64,000 bases of DNA from assembly GCA_944322815.1 (NCBI GenBank), contig CALUQB010000008.1, positions 17,935 through 81,934 on the forward strand. The letters run 5' to 3'. This document shows, in pieces, positions 25,593-35,104 of the stretch. A program made the position numbers and the translations under genes. The stretch's first letter is position 1. Each line of letters begins with the position of its first letter. This DNA comes from an uncultured Bacteroidales bacterium (GTDB lineage: Bacteria; Bacteroidota; Bacteroidia; Bacteroidales; UBA932). A model generated the notes under the pieces. The model was not told the DNA's origin, searched no databases, and was given only the letters and a program-made list of their open reading frames with translations.

Positions 25593-27902
25593 CTATCTGC
25601 CGATAGTCGAACCGTAGCTTGAATATGTGCTGTTAGGAGTAAATGTGGCGATGTTTCCGCCGGAGAACGGATCAGCCGAGATCAATTCAAATTCTTCTGC
25701 AGCACCTGTTGTCGGTTTGAAGCTATTGTTCTGGAATATCCTGAAATAGTATCGTCCACCTGCATTGTTTCCAGTGACGCCTGTAGCTATGGACTGGTCG
25801 TAGTAGGCGATATTGTCTACGCAGTTTGCAGTGGCAGGATAATTCCCGTATGCCCTCAGAATGCAGTGATACTGTTGTGTAACGCCTGACCATGAATCAG
25901 TGTCGAAATAAACCAGGTTCTTGGTTATCGTAGCCTGATTGATATTCAAAGCTATCACCATTGCTGAATTGTTGTAGCAGATATTGGACAATGTGTTGCT
26001 TTCGAATACAATGTTGTTTATGGTCGTCTTAGTCTGGTCATTCTGGCTGTTTACAAGTCTGAATGTCGTAACCATACCGTTGTTGCAATACACAACATTG
26101 TTTTTGAAATTCAGGTTGTCAATAGTAGTCTCGACTCCGGCAGTACTTGCAATGTATCTGCTTGCATTCCCCGCAGGTATATGGATTTTGCAGTCTTCTA
26201 TGTTTATGCTGCTGATAGCTCTGCCTGCAGCTGTAATATTAATCAGCGGATTGGTTTCATTCATGAGGATATCGCAGTTCCACATGGTAAGCTCAGCGAA
26301 TGCTGAATTTGCAACGAATCCGTTTTTAACAGCACCACCCTTGTTGTCTACACTGTTCGGCATGTCAATGATCAGGTTTGCCAGAACAAGTCTCTTGTTT
26401 CCTTCGTCATTGAGGTTTGCTGCGGAACGGATCACAGTAGGTTTCTTGTCAGGATTGTTTCCTATCACTATGATATCACCTGCATTTCCGATGGATACAG
26501 GTTTTTCCTGATTCTCGATGTCAATGAAGATGATGGTACCGTTACCGTACTGGGCGGATGTATTGTAAATTGAGGAATTGGCATTCTCCATCAATTTGAT
26601 TTTATCATCGGCAAACTGAGACTTGTTGTATATCTTGCCGCATATTTCAATATCCTGACCATCCATGAATGCTGCATAATAGTCATTGATAGGCGCTTTC
26701 TCAGTAGTGGCATCGCATTTTGCAATAGCTCCGTTCTTCTCATCTCCGACAGGAAGAACGTAGAGAGTATAGGCAGTTTCGGCTTCAAGTTTCCCGATGG
26801 TGAGCGTCGTCCCTGTTCCCTCTGTCCATGCTGTGCATTCTGCAGTAGGGGCCTCCTCACTTGAGAGCTGATGGATATACTTCCATGAAGTCACCAGATC
26901 GTTAGGCGTGATGGTATATGTGATGCTGGCATCGGTGATGTCGGCAGCGGAAACAGATACTTCAGGTTCCGTGACGATCACTATGGCCACGGCTATTTTC
27001 GAATAGATGGAACGGTCGTCTGCACCTGAAAATGCATGAAGCACGAGGTCCTTATCAGTATCAGCGCTGATCTTGGTTTCTATTTCAGTTTCCGGGGCGG
27101 TCACAGTGAGTTTCGCGATGATCTCGGTGGAAGGATCGGACGCATCTTCTCCCTCAAGCGATGCTGACCATCCGGCAGGCTTGGTGAGATATACATCCTT
27201 TACTCCTCTCATCTTGACATCGAATACCCTGGTCTGTCCAGGAGAGAACGGTTCCGGATTATTTTCTGAGACAATCGAGCATACGAAGTCCGTGGATACT
27301 GTAAAACTGTAGGTTTTGCCGTCAGCAAGTGTCAGGCTGAGTTCTCCGTTTTCTTCGTTGTATTCTATGTTCTGGAAGAAGTTACCGCCTTCACCGACAG
27401 CCGGTACCGGATTGCCTTCAGTATCGGATACGGTCTCATAGTTTTTCCCGTCTGTGCTGATCTCCCAGTTTCCGTCTGCATTTACTCTGAACAGAGGAGC
27501 TGCCGTCACAGGGACATTCTCTCCGTTTACTTTTACCTGGGAGAAGGTGGCACCGTTGTCATAGCTGACGATCCAGTAGCCGTCTTCTACGGATATCTGA
27601 GGTGTGTTTCCTATCTTGCCCTGTTTGATGGTATATGGGTTTCCGTCGGACATTTTCAGAGTGTATTCATCGCCAGCTTCATTGACGGTGATTTCAGTGA
27701 TGAATATCTGACCGCCAAGCAATGCCTGGACGGCATCGATATTGTCCTGCAGGGCAGGAAGCTGGGTTTCAAGTGCTGTTATTCTGCTGTCGAGTGAATC
27801 CACTCTTTCTTCCAGTTCGCTCAGGTCATTGCAGGCGAACAGGCTTGCTCCGCAGAAAACGGCTGCGGTGCATTTTATAATACTGTTGAAATGCAGTTTC
27901 AT
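25593..27902 (-). CDS. Surface lipoprotein with PL29-type N-terminal domain and beta-helix C-terminus (DUF4957-like)
   Basis: A 769-residue lipoprotein with lipobox LFAC (Cys at about 24). Next comes a short heptad coiled coil (LSELEERVDSLDSRITALE), then repeated TVNEAGDEYTLKMSDGNPY and WIVSYDNGATFSQV units. This coiled-coil plus beta arrangement is what is annotated as the PL29-lyase N-terminal domain (DUF4988). Middle: Ig/FnIII-like strands (about 215-400). C-terminus: Asn-rich rungs (IYNTSAQYGNGTIIFIDIEN, NLIIDMPNSVDN, SINIEDCKIHI, NLNFKNNVVYCNN) characteristic of a right-handed beta-helix of the DUF4957/DUF5123 kind. It is the last gene of the minus-strand operon. It may bind or cleave the glycan at the cell surface; catalytic activity is not evident. 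Confidence 0.78.
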   Translation of the reverse strand: MKLHFNSIIKCTAAVFCGASLFACNDLSELEERVDSLDSRITALETQLPALQDNIDAVQALLGGQIFITEITVNEAGDEYTLKMSDGNPYTIKQGKIGNTPQISVEDGYWIVSYDNGATFSQVKVNGENVPVTAAPLFRVNADGNWEISTDGKNYETVSDTEGNPVPAVGEGGNFFQNIEYNEENGELSLTLADGKTYSFTVSTDFVCSIVSENNPEPFSPGQTRVFDVKMRGVKDVYLTKPAGWSASLEGEDASDPSTEIIAKLTVTAPETEIETKISADTDKDLVLHAFSGADDRSIYSKIAVAIVIVTEPEVSVSAADITDASITYTITPNDLVTSWKYIHQLSSEEAPTAECTAWTEGTGTTLTIGKLEAETAYTLYVLPVGDEKNGAIAKCDATTEKAPINDYYAAFMDGQDIEICGKIYNKSQFADDKIKLMENANSSIYNTSAQYGNGTIIFIDIENQEKPVSIGNAGDIIVIGNNPDKKPTVIRSAANLNDEGNKRLVLANLIIDMPNSVDNKGGAVKNGFVANSAFAELTMWNCDILMNETNPLINITAAGRAISSINIEDCKIHIPAGNASRYIASTAGVETTIDNLNFKNNVVYCNNGMVTTFRLVNSQNDQTKTTINNIVFESNTLSNICYNNSAMVIALNINQATITKNLVYFDTDSWSGVTQQYHCILRAYGNYPATANCVDNIAYYDQSIATGVTGNNAGGRYYFRIFQNNSFKPTTGAAEEFELISADPFSGGNIATFTPNSTYSSYGSTIGR

Positions 27903-27941
27903 TGCTTATATGATTTTAATTGTTATTGTCTTGGTGTTATA

Positions 27942-30512
27942 TCAGTTTGCGGTTTTTGCCTTGAGTTCCAGCAGCCATCCCGGGACATATCCCAGACGTT
28001 TCTTCAATTGCTCTTCGTACAGAGATTCAGGCTGCACGGATGTACCGTTGCTTTCCATATATTTGGTCTGGGTCTCATCGAAAGTGACAGAATGCCCATG
28101 AAATCCGACCACTACAGGCGGAAGGAATTTCCACCAGCGGTCATTCTGGTCCCACCATATCCAGGTGCCCGAGAACGATGTGGCGTTTTCGAAGTTCCAA
28201 ATGGTAAGGTCTGCCAGATGATTAGGCATCTGATTCTCGTCACCGCCCTGTCTCCATCTTCTGAACGAACCTTCGCAGCAGTCTATCAGTGTGGCTCGCG
28301 GCTGTGAAGCATGAGCCTCGAAGCATCCGTCGCTTCCCCATGTATTTCTCCACAGAACGGCACCCATGCTTTCTTTCGATACCCCGACAGCATGATACTG
28401 GCCTGTTACTTCATTCGGATCGGAACCGGTGACATCATGTCCTTTCTCGTCCATGCTGCAGCCTTGCGCAATGTCCCTGATACCTCCGATGAATACTCTG
28501 GATGATCCCTGTGATCTGATGGACGAGTGGCCCCTGTTTCCGGATATCTCACAGTCGTATACAGATACGTTTGCGCTTTCGATGATGGAGCATGCTTCGC
28601 TTACGCTCTTGAAGTTTACTCTTCTCATCCATGAGTTTACGGCTCTGGTCATGCTTACAGGCTTGTAAGCCCCGTCATCTTCCCATGAATCATGGTGATC
28701 GAAGTTTTCCTTCGCGTTTCCGATGAAAGTCAGATCTTCTATTCCGATATTCTCATAGTGGTCATATCTGAGTATCTGCCAGCCCCACTGCGGATCTACT
28801 TCATGCATGATAGGTTCGTGGAAAGTCACGGTATTTCCGGATACTTCCGCTATCTGATGAATATCCTTGACGATCACTCCATCGGATTTTACTATCACCC
28901 AGTCGGATGACGGATTCACATAGTAAGGCGCCAGTTCTTCAGTGACGAGATCTATGTCTTTGTTCTTCAGGTACAGACACACCCAGTCACCTTCCTTCAG
29001 CCCGGACGTGCTTCCCACTTCCACCGAGAATTCACCTTTCGCGGCTTCGCCGGTCACATTGGCCAGCACTGCATCATACTTGATGCCTGTATTGTGTTTC
29101 AGCTGGATCATATCAGGAGAAGAATACAGTACATTTTCATCATCCGGAAGATTCGGGTCTTCCATGATCAGCCTGGTCTTGTCGGCTCCGGCACCTTTCA
29201 AGATGAAGTTCCCGGCACGTATGATTATGGACTGGCTGGTCCCGTTCTTATTGTCGGCCTCTGAATGCAGGACATAATCTCCTTCAGGGAAATATACTAT
29301 GGCATTAGCCTGATTTTTCGATCCGAACAGGATATCGCCATTCTTGTCATCTGAATAATTCTGTCCGGTCGCCGCTTTTACGGCTTCCAGAAATGCCTGC
29401 CTGTAACTGTTCCCGTCAGTCTTGTAAGACTTGACATTATAGACCTTGTACCCGTTGCTGGCGGTGCATGTCCCGTCAGAATGTTCTGTGACGGTGACTT
29501 CTGCAGGGGCCGTGTTTCCATGGTCGTAACCTGCATAGGAGAAATCAAGGAGTACGTTTTCCTCAGATTCTTCTACAAAATGCTTCCAGGCATTACAGGC
29601 GTTAGGGTCAAGGTCGTAGGACGAAAAAACGAATGAGAATCTGTATTTCCTTATGTATTTTTCAGGTTCAGCTGATTGAAGCCAGATTTCCACTATATGT
29701 TCACCTTCTTCAGAGACTGAAGGGGTTATGATGAATTTGCCTTCTTCAGTGATCTGAATGCGCCATCCGTCAGGATATGCCATGACTACCGCATCGGTGA
29801 CATCTTCCGAGAATGTCACATCGAGTTCGAGAGATGTTCCCGCAGAAATTGCCATACCTTCTTCATATCCTTCTACCGTCATGCTCAGAGCCTGGCTGAC
29901 GGTGATTTCCACCTCTTCTCCTGTCGCCAGTCCCAGAACAAGTTTTCCGTTGGTTTCATCGTACTTTACCGATTCGAAGAACGAATCCGAGAAGCCGCCT
30001 GTGTTGGCCGGCACCTTGTTTCCGTCAGCGTCAGTCACTTCAGTCCAAGTGATGCCGCCATCAGTACTGAATTCCCATACGGAATCATCGTTTACCCTGA
30101 TCTGCGGAGGTACGGTGGCTGGTTCGGTATTACCTGTAGCTTCCATTTTCATGAAAGTACTCCCTCCGTCGACAGAATAAATCCAGTTTCCGTCTTCATC
30201 CACGCCAACGATCGGTGTGATTCCTTCATCATTTTCTGTCAGGTAGATGTCTATGGTAGAGCCATCGCTCAGATCGAGACTGTAGACTGTCCCGTTTTCA
30301 TGGGCATTGACAGCCATCACGAGCTGCCCTTCCTTGATTATCTTGTATGCGGATATCGCATTCGAGTTGATTTCGGCAGCCCTTTGTTCAAGTGCTTCAG
30401 CCTTGCCTTCGAGATCAGTCAGCTTGGATTCGAGGGCTTCCGTATCCACACAGGAAGTCCATCCGAGCGCTCCTGCCCCGAGACAGGCTATTGTCATAAA
30501 AATTTTTCTCAT
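27942..30512 (-). CDS. PL29-like surface lipoprotein, probable glycosaminoglycan lyase
   Basis: An 856-residue lipoprotein (lipobox GWTSC, Cys about 21). The N-terminal part has a coiled coil (ALESKLTDLEGKAEALEQRA) and the same VDEDGNWIYSVDGGSTF and WEFSTDGGITWTEV repeats as its downstream paralogue, i.e. the PL29-type N-terminal domain. The C-terminal about 520 residues form a right-handed beta-helix resembling DUF4955: ILFGSKNQANAIVYFPEGDY, LKGAGADKTRLIMEDPN, SVYDCEISGNRGHSSIRSQG, GAVLWRNTWGSDGCFEAHAS. The B. thetaiotaomicron founding PL29 enzyme is a chondroitin/hyaluronan lyase from a comparable locus, which together with PL8 and GH88 neighbours supports the same role here. Its position 39 bp before the paralogous gene suggests co-transcription. 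Confidence 0.75.
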   Translation of the reverse strand: MRKIFMTIACLGAGALGWTSCVDTEALESKLTDLEGKAEALEQRAAEINSNAISAYKIIKEGQLVMAVNAHENGTVYSLDLSDGSTIDIYLTENDEGITPIVGVDEDGNWIYSVDGGSTFMKMEATGNTEPATVPPQIRVNDDSVWEFSTDGGITWTEVTDADGNKVPANTGGFSDSFFESVKYDETNGKLVLGLATGEEVEITVSQALSMTVEGYEEGMAISAGTSLELDVTFSEDVTDAVVMAYPDGWRIQITEEGKFIITPSVSEEGEHIVEIWLQSAEPEKYIRKYRFSFVFSSYDLDPNACNAWKHFVEESEENVLLDFSYAGYDHGNTAPAEVTVTEHSDGTCTASNGYKVYNVKSYKTDGNSYRQAFLEAVKAATGQNYSDDKNGDILFGSKNQANAIVYFPEGDYVLHSEADNKNGTSQSIIIRAGNFILKGAGADKTRLIMEDPNLPDDENVLYSSPDMIQLKHNTGIKYDAVLANVTGEAAKGEFSVEVGSTSGLKEGDWVCLYLKNKDIDLVTEELAPYYVNPSSDWVIVKSDGVIVKDIHQIAEVSGNTVTFHEPIMHEVDPQWGWQILRYDHYENIGIEDLTFIGNAKENFDHHDSWEDDGAYKPVSMTRAVNSWMRRVNFKSVSEACSIIESANVSVYDCEISGNRGHSSIRSQGSSRVFIGGIRDIAQGCSMDEKGHDVTGSDPNEVTGQYHAVGVSKESMGAVLWRNTWGSDGCFEAHASQPRATLIDCCEGSFRRWRQGGDENQMPNHLADLTIWNFENATSFSGTWIWWDQNDRWWKFLPPVVVGFHGHSVTFDETQTKYMESNGTSVQPESLYEEQLKKRLGYVPGWLLELKAKTAN

Positions 30513-30536
30513 ATAGTAATAGTGTTAATAATGTTT

Positions 30537-32084
30537 CTATTTCTTTCCGGAGTCGCCGTCCTGCAGCAGATGCTCCATGATGCCTTCACGGTACCAGATA
30601 TCATTCGCTTCTTCCAGTTTTCCGCGCAAAACATCGCAGAGTTCCGCAAACAGCTCCTGATTTTCCTGATACGGAATATTCTGCATCTGGTACGGATCGT
30701 TCCAGTCATCGAAGATCAGGACCCTCTGCAGTTCCTTGTCCCGGTTTATGGCGATTTCCATAGTGTATCTGTCGGTCTTGATGCCGCGGGCTGCCGGGAA
30801 GAATCCGCTGACGATGCCATCTGCATCTTTCTCTCCGTCCATATTCCTGATATACAGAGCAGCTTCGGGAATGTCGCAGTCCTCTCCGTTTTCCAGTAAG
30901 ACAGGGGCCAGATTACGTCCTTCGGCAGATTCAGGTATCTCTTCCTCCAGTCCGGCGAGAGCCAGCATGGTAGGCATGATATCGACAGCACTCAGAAGTG
31001 TCGAATCCACCCTGTGCCTTATCCTGTCAGGATACCTGATCAGGAACGGGACGTTGAAAGATTCCGTATAGATGGAATTCTTCGGATCAAGTGTCCCCTG
31101 GCTGCACATGGTTTCCCCATGGTCGGAAGTGAACACTACGATGGTATTCTTTTCCAGCCCGAGACGTTCCAGTTCTGTGAGAAGACGTCCGAACTCCCTG
31201 TCCACACCTGTCACGTTCGCGAAATAGTATCTTGCTGAAGGCGCTTTCGACAGGGTAGTGTCTGCATTCGGCCTTACGTAAAGCTCTGAATAGCCCATGT
31301 CCCGATACAAGGCATAGTCTTCCTCCATACAGTCGTCCAGGCTTTCGTACGGGCTGTGAGGCGGGTTATAGGCCAGGGCCAGGAAGAACGGTGCGCCTTC
31401 CTTCCGTTCTCCGTTTTCGTTTCTCAGGAACTCTATAGCCCGGTCAGTCTCATGCTTTACGGAATATTCATGCGGATCATGCCGTACGCCTTCCGTATCC
31501 CAATAATGCGGGTTCTTGTGGACATCGAATGTACCGTATGAATACCAGTATGAGAAACCGTGCCGTCTCTCAGGCGGAGTGTAGGCATCCCATTCAGGAT
31601 CGCGGTCGCTTACATAGTGTCCCGGATTTGCCGGGTCGTTCTTCATCGGGGTCTCGGCATGAAGTTTCCCGATATATCCGCAGCTGTACCCGTTAGCCGC
31701 CAGGACATCAGAAATGCAGGTCGCATCAGGATTCAGCGTGCTTTCCGGCCTGAGTGCCATGCAGTTAAGTGTTATGCCGCTTCTTTCGGGATACATTCCT
31801 GACAGGAATATGCCACGATAGGGGCTGCTCAGCGGGCAGTTGCTCATGGCTCTCGACAATACAGCCGCTTCATCTGCGAAAGCATTCAGATTCGGAGTAT
31901 GCACAGGGTCTGCCTGCCATTTGACTGCATCGGAATACTCTTCTTTGTTCCAGAATCCGAGTGACTGGTTGCGGAACTGGTCGGGGAAGACATATATGAT
32001 GTTCGGCTTTTCCTGTGCCACATTTCCGCACGCCGCCAGAGCCAGACCCGAAAGCGGTGCGAGATATTTTTTGGTATCCATCAT
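30537..32084 (-). CDS. S1-family sulfatase lipoprotein of the glycosaminoglycan locus
   Basis: About 515 residues with lipobox LALAAC close to the N-terminus, so it is anchored in the periplasm or at the surface. Family blocks are present: NIIYVFPDQFRNQSLGFW at the metal site, NCPLSSPYRGIFLSGMYPERSG with nucleophile S-x-P-Y-R (a serine to be converted to formylglycine by anSME), YIGKLHAE, and VVFTSDHGETMCSQG. It lies between PL8 and the PL29-like gene, so it most probably removes 4-O- or 6-O-sulfate from chondroitin oligosaccharides; which position cannot be told. The start is set at 32084 (or the next ATG at 32081), because an earlier ATG at 32102 overlaps the PL8 stop and adds residues before the signal sequence. 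Confidence 0.9.
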   Translation of the reverse strand: MMDTKKYLAPLSGLALAACGNVAQEKPNIIYVFPDQFRNQSLGFWNKEEYSDAVKWQADPVHTPNLNAFADEAAVLSRAMSNCPLSSPYRGIFLSGMYPERSGITLNCMALRPESTLNPDATCISDVLAANGYSCGYIGKLHAETPMKNDPANPGHYVSDRDPEWDAYTPPERRHGFSYWYSYGTFDVHKNPHYWDTEGVRHDPHEYSVKHETDRAIEFLRNENGERKEGAPFFLALAYNPPHSPYESLDDCMEEDYALYRDMGYSELYVRPNADTTLSKAPSARYYFANVTGVDREFGRLLTELERLGLEKNTIVVFTSDHGETMCSQGTLDPKNSIYTESFNVPFLIRYPDRIRHRVDSTLLSAVDIMPTMLALAGLEEEIPESAEGRNLAPVLLENGEDCDIPEAALYIRNMDGEKDADGIVSGFFPAARGIKTDRYTMEIAINRDKELQRVLIFDDWNDPYQMQNIPYQENQELFAELCDVLRGKLEEANDIWYREGIMEHLLQDGDSGKK

Positions 32085-32094
32085 TTCAGAAGTT

Positions 32095-35000
32095 TTATTC
32101 AACTGACTTACGCAATATCATTTCCTCCGTCCTGGCTTCACGCGGCATGATCATGAGCACGGTCTTGCCGTCTTCATGCCAGGACTTGACCATCGAATCG
32201 CCGCAGTCGCTTACTGTCCATTCTCCGTTCAGCGTAAGGACGACGGATGTCGGCTGGCAGTGGTCATTCACCCATGTACGGCTGTATATACTCCGTTCGA
32301 CCCTCTTTCCGTCAGCGTCGAAAACTTCATCGCTCGGTCCGGAATAAATCGCCAGATCCGGATTGCTGACGCTCAATGTCATTTTTCCATCGTTGCAGCT
32401 GTACATGATGAGACTTGGGGTGGCTTCCGCCAATATTTCATCATCGCCTTCGGCAATGTTTTCGAAAACTGCGAACCCTTTCGCCCCGCTCACCTTGTCT
32501 TCGACAATGTGTGCCTGCAGATCACACCTTACTACGGCATAAGGCTGTTCGCCCATATACTCTTCTATCTGTTCAGGTGTGGCATGAATGACGGCCATGT
32601 ATTCATAATCTCCGTTCTTCACCTGGCTGCCGTGACGGATGTAAGCTTTCTCGAATCTTCCCGAAGTCGGTTCCCCGGTCTCTTCATGGAATGAATGCTG
32701 GGTCCCGCGGGAAAGGGCTATCAGGGCCTCTTTCACGAAGAAAGCATTCCCGAACCTGTCACACACTATGGTCAGACTGTCGGCTATCGTACGGAAAGTA
32801 TCCGAAACATTATCCGGGATACTGTTCTGGAAGAGGGTAGTGTGAAGCTCGGAGCCTGGCAGTCCGTTCTCCAGACCTGAACCAAGTGCCACGATCCTGT
32901 CCCCGAAAGCGAAGAATGATTTTCTTGCGCGGAGCGTGCCGTTGTACTTGTCATGCTCATGCAGTTTCATGGCGAAAATGCCGTCCATACCTTTGTGGCT
33001 TACCCCTCCTGCGAACCATTCGTCGGACAGAAGCATTTCTTCATATCCGGAGAATTCATCCACGTTGAGGACGTCTGCTTTCATATCTTCCATAGGGATG
33101 ACTGCAGCCGTAGTGCCCGGAATGTGGCACCAGTCCCACCCGTCTACACTGTAGCCGGAGCCTGCAGCGGATACGTGCTCCAGAGGGTCACCCATGATCT
33201 GCATGCTGCCGTGTGTGAGATAACGGCCGTAAAGATTCGCCCCGTTGTATATTTCTGCGGACCAAAGGTAGCGGCTGTGCCCGGCAAAAGTCACGAGCCA
33301 TTCGTCCCGTCTCAGAGACATAGAGCAGTCATATGGATAGACATGACATCCGACAGGGGCATTCTCGGCGGAGATTCCGGCTTCGGTAAATTTTTTCCCG
33401 AACTTTCCGGTTCCGTCCACTCTCATATATGCTGCAGCCAGTTCATGATCGACAGGCTCGCTTCCGTCAGGAGAACCGGCATCGGCGAGAAGAGCGTATT
33501 GCCCTGGAATCAGGGCACCCTTGCCGTCAGGATGGCGTCCGGACATGGCGAGAGGGAAAGATTCCCTGTTGCAGTAGAATCTCATTTCGAGAAGAGCGTT
33601 TTTCAGGATGGAATGGCTTTCTTCCGATATGGCGAAATCCGTTCCGTGCAGCATCCAGACTGCCTTGACCGCTCCGTCGAAGCCGCCTGTAGCATACGCC
33701 GGATACGCTTTTCTGTGGTGCATCACCGTCCCGTCGGACTTGAAGCACGGGTTCAGCCCGTCAGCGTATTTGAAACCGTTGTCTATCCAGCGTGACAGAG
33801 CCTTCATGTATGCCACCTTGTACGGAGTATCCTGAAGCATAAGAAGAGAGGCCACGCGTCCCATCAGCGAGGTGTTGAAAGCGTCTATGTCCATTCCAGG
33901 AACTTCAGGAGCCGTCTTCACTTCACCTACGCCTGAGAACCATTCCATTGCGGCCTGTACCTGAGTGCAGAGCCCCGCTTTTTCCAAAACCTCCTTCATG
34001 ATGACCGGAGCAGTGTAGAAGTTTCTCATGCTGTAGCCGAGATGATGAACTGTACCCAGTCCGCTACCGGCTGCAAAACCCTGATCCAGCAGATGTCTTG
34101 TGAGCATGACGTACATTCCTGCGATTCCGGCTTTTCTCTCAGGATCCGTTTCGGCTTTCCATGCCAACGCCATCTGCAGCAGATGGTCGTTTGCCTGTCT
34201 CAGCAGCTGGCCGTTCCGGCTGAACTGCCTGGATGCATCCGTGATGCCAAGATTGATATACGTTTCACCGTATCTGGTGAAGAATATCGGTTTTCCCTTG
34301 ATGGTTCCGTCCCGGTTTTCCGTAATGCCGTAGCTGTCGAAAGCCTTTTCGGCCTGTTCGTATGTCCATGCTTTTTTCCCTCCGGAGACGAGTTCCATAA
34401 ACCTTTCCCTGATGGTGTCCAACTCATCTTTTTCTTCACCGGTGATGGATTCTGCCGGCATGATGTCCAGATCGAGTTTCCAGCTGCGGTTCAGGACAAG
34501 CCAGTGGGATTCGGTATCCTTGTTTATGAACGGTGCCTGCCAGTCGGGAGTGTGATGGCGGACATCTTCGAAGGCGGAAGTGATGATGCCGTCGAAATAC
34601 AGGCATCCCTTCCTGCAGTTTTCAGGTGCGGAGATTACCACCCTGTCCATCCCTGTTTCTGGTGTTCCTTCCATATCCCTGTCGAAAGCCACCCAGGCTC
34701 CTCTCCAGCCGGAAAATCCGAGTCCGTACACGAAACTGCAGCATTCTTTGTCTCCTTTATGGAATGTGATGGTCAGGTTTCCGTCAATGGCTTCGGGAGA
34801 ATATATCCAGAATACGAATGTAGATACCGAAGTCTCTTTCGGATTCGGGTTTTCAGGAAGATAAGGTATTTCGCCCGGGATGACTATCTCGGCGCCTTTT
34901 TTCTTCCACTGCCATTTCAATGAATTTTCTCCAAACTTGTAATGGTCTGAAGATACGGAAATTATGGAAGACTTGCCCGCAGTGATTCCTGATGTCCCGT

Positions 35001-35103
35001 CTTCAAAAGACATCACTCCGGTCTGCGGGTCGAAATCCACGACCTTGGCACCCGCTGAAACGAAGAGTGCCAAGGCCGATATGATACAGATGATTTTATG
35101 CAT
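32095..35103 (-). CDS. Polysaccharide lyase family 8 (chondroitin/hyaluronan lyase)
   Basis: A 1002-residue secreted enzyme with signal peptide MHKIICIISALALFVSAGA. The layout matches chondroitin ABC-type lyases: an N-terminal jelly-roll domain (about 20-190, SVSTFVFWIYSPEAIDGNL), an alpha/alpha-toroid (about 220-560) with GLGTVHHLGYSMRNFY and MHHRKAYPAYATGGF (the catalytic His and Tyr region), then antiparallel beta domains with RRDEWLVTFAGHSRYLWSAE and NLYGRYLTHGS. It cleaves by beta-elimination, giving unsaturated disaccharides, the substrate of the neighbouring GH88. It is second in the minus-strand operon, one base after GH88 ends. It shares its layout with the PL8 on the opposite arm but is clearly diverged, suggesting different glycan preferences. 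Confidence 0.92.
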   Translation of the reverse strand: MHKIICIISALALFVSAGAKVVDFDPQTGVMSFEDGTSGITAGKSSIISVSSDHYKFGENSLKWQWKKKGAEIVIPGEIPYLPENPNPKETSVSTFVFWIYSPEAIDGNLTITFHKGDKECCSFVYGLGFSGWRGAWVAFDRDMEGTPETGMDRVVISAPENCRKGCLYFDGIITSAFEDVRHHTPDWQAPFINKDTESHWLVLNRSWKLDLDIMPAESITGEEKDELDTIRERFMELVSGGKKAWTYEQAEKAFDSYGITENRDGTIKGKPIFFTRYGETYINLGITDASRQFSRNGQLLRQANDHLLQMALAWKAETDPERKAGIAGMYVMLTRHLLDQGFAAGSGLGTVHHLGYSMRNFYTAPVIMKEVLEKAGLCTQVQAAMEWFSGVGEVKTAPEVPGMDIDAFNTSLMGRVASLLMLQDTPYKVAYMKALSRWIDNGFKYADGLNPCFKSDGTVMHHRKAYPAYATGGFDGAVKAVWMLHGTDFAISEESHSILKNALLEMRFYCNRESFPLAMSGRHPDGKGALIPGQYALLADAGSPDGSEPVDHELAAAYMRVDGTGKFGKKFTEAGISAENAPVGCHVYPYDCSMSLRRDEWLVTFAGHSRYLWSAEIYNGANLYGRYLTHGSMQIMGDPLEHVSAAGSGYSVDGWDWCHIPGTTAAVIPMEDMKADVLNVDEFSGYEEMLLSDEWFAGGVSHKGMDGIFAMKLHEHDKYNGTLRARKSFFAFGDRIVALGSGLENGLPGSELHTTLFQNSIPDNVSDTFRTIADSLTIVCDRFGNAFFVKEALIALSRGTQHSFHEETGEPTSGRFEKAYIRHGSQVKNGDYEYMAVIHATPEQIEEYMGEQPYAVVRCDLQAHIVEDKVSGAKGFAVFENIAEGDDEILAEATPSLIMYSCNDGKMTLSVSNPDLAIYSGPSDEVFDADGKRVERSIYSRTWVNDHCQPTSVVLTLNGEWTVSDCGDSMVKSWHEDGKTVLMIMPREARTEEMILRKSVE

Positions 35104-35104
35104 G

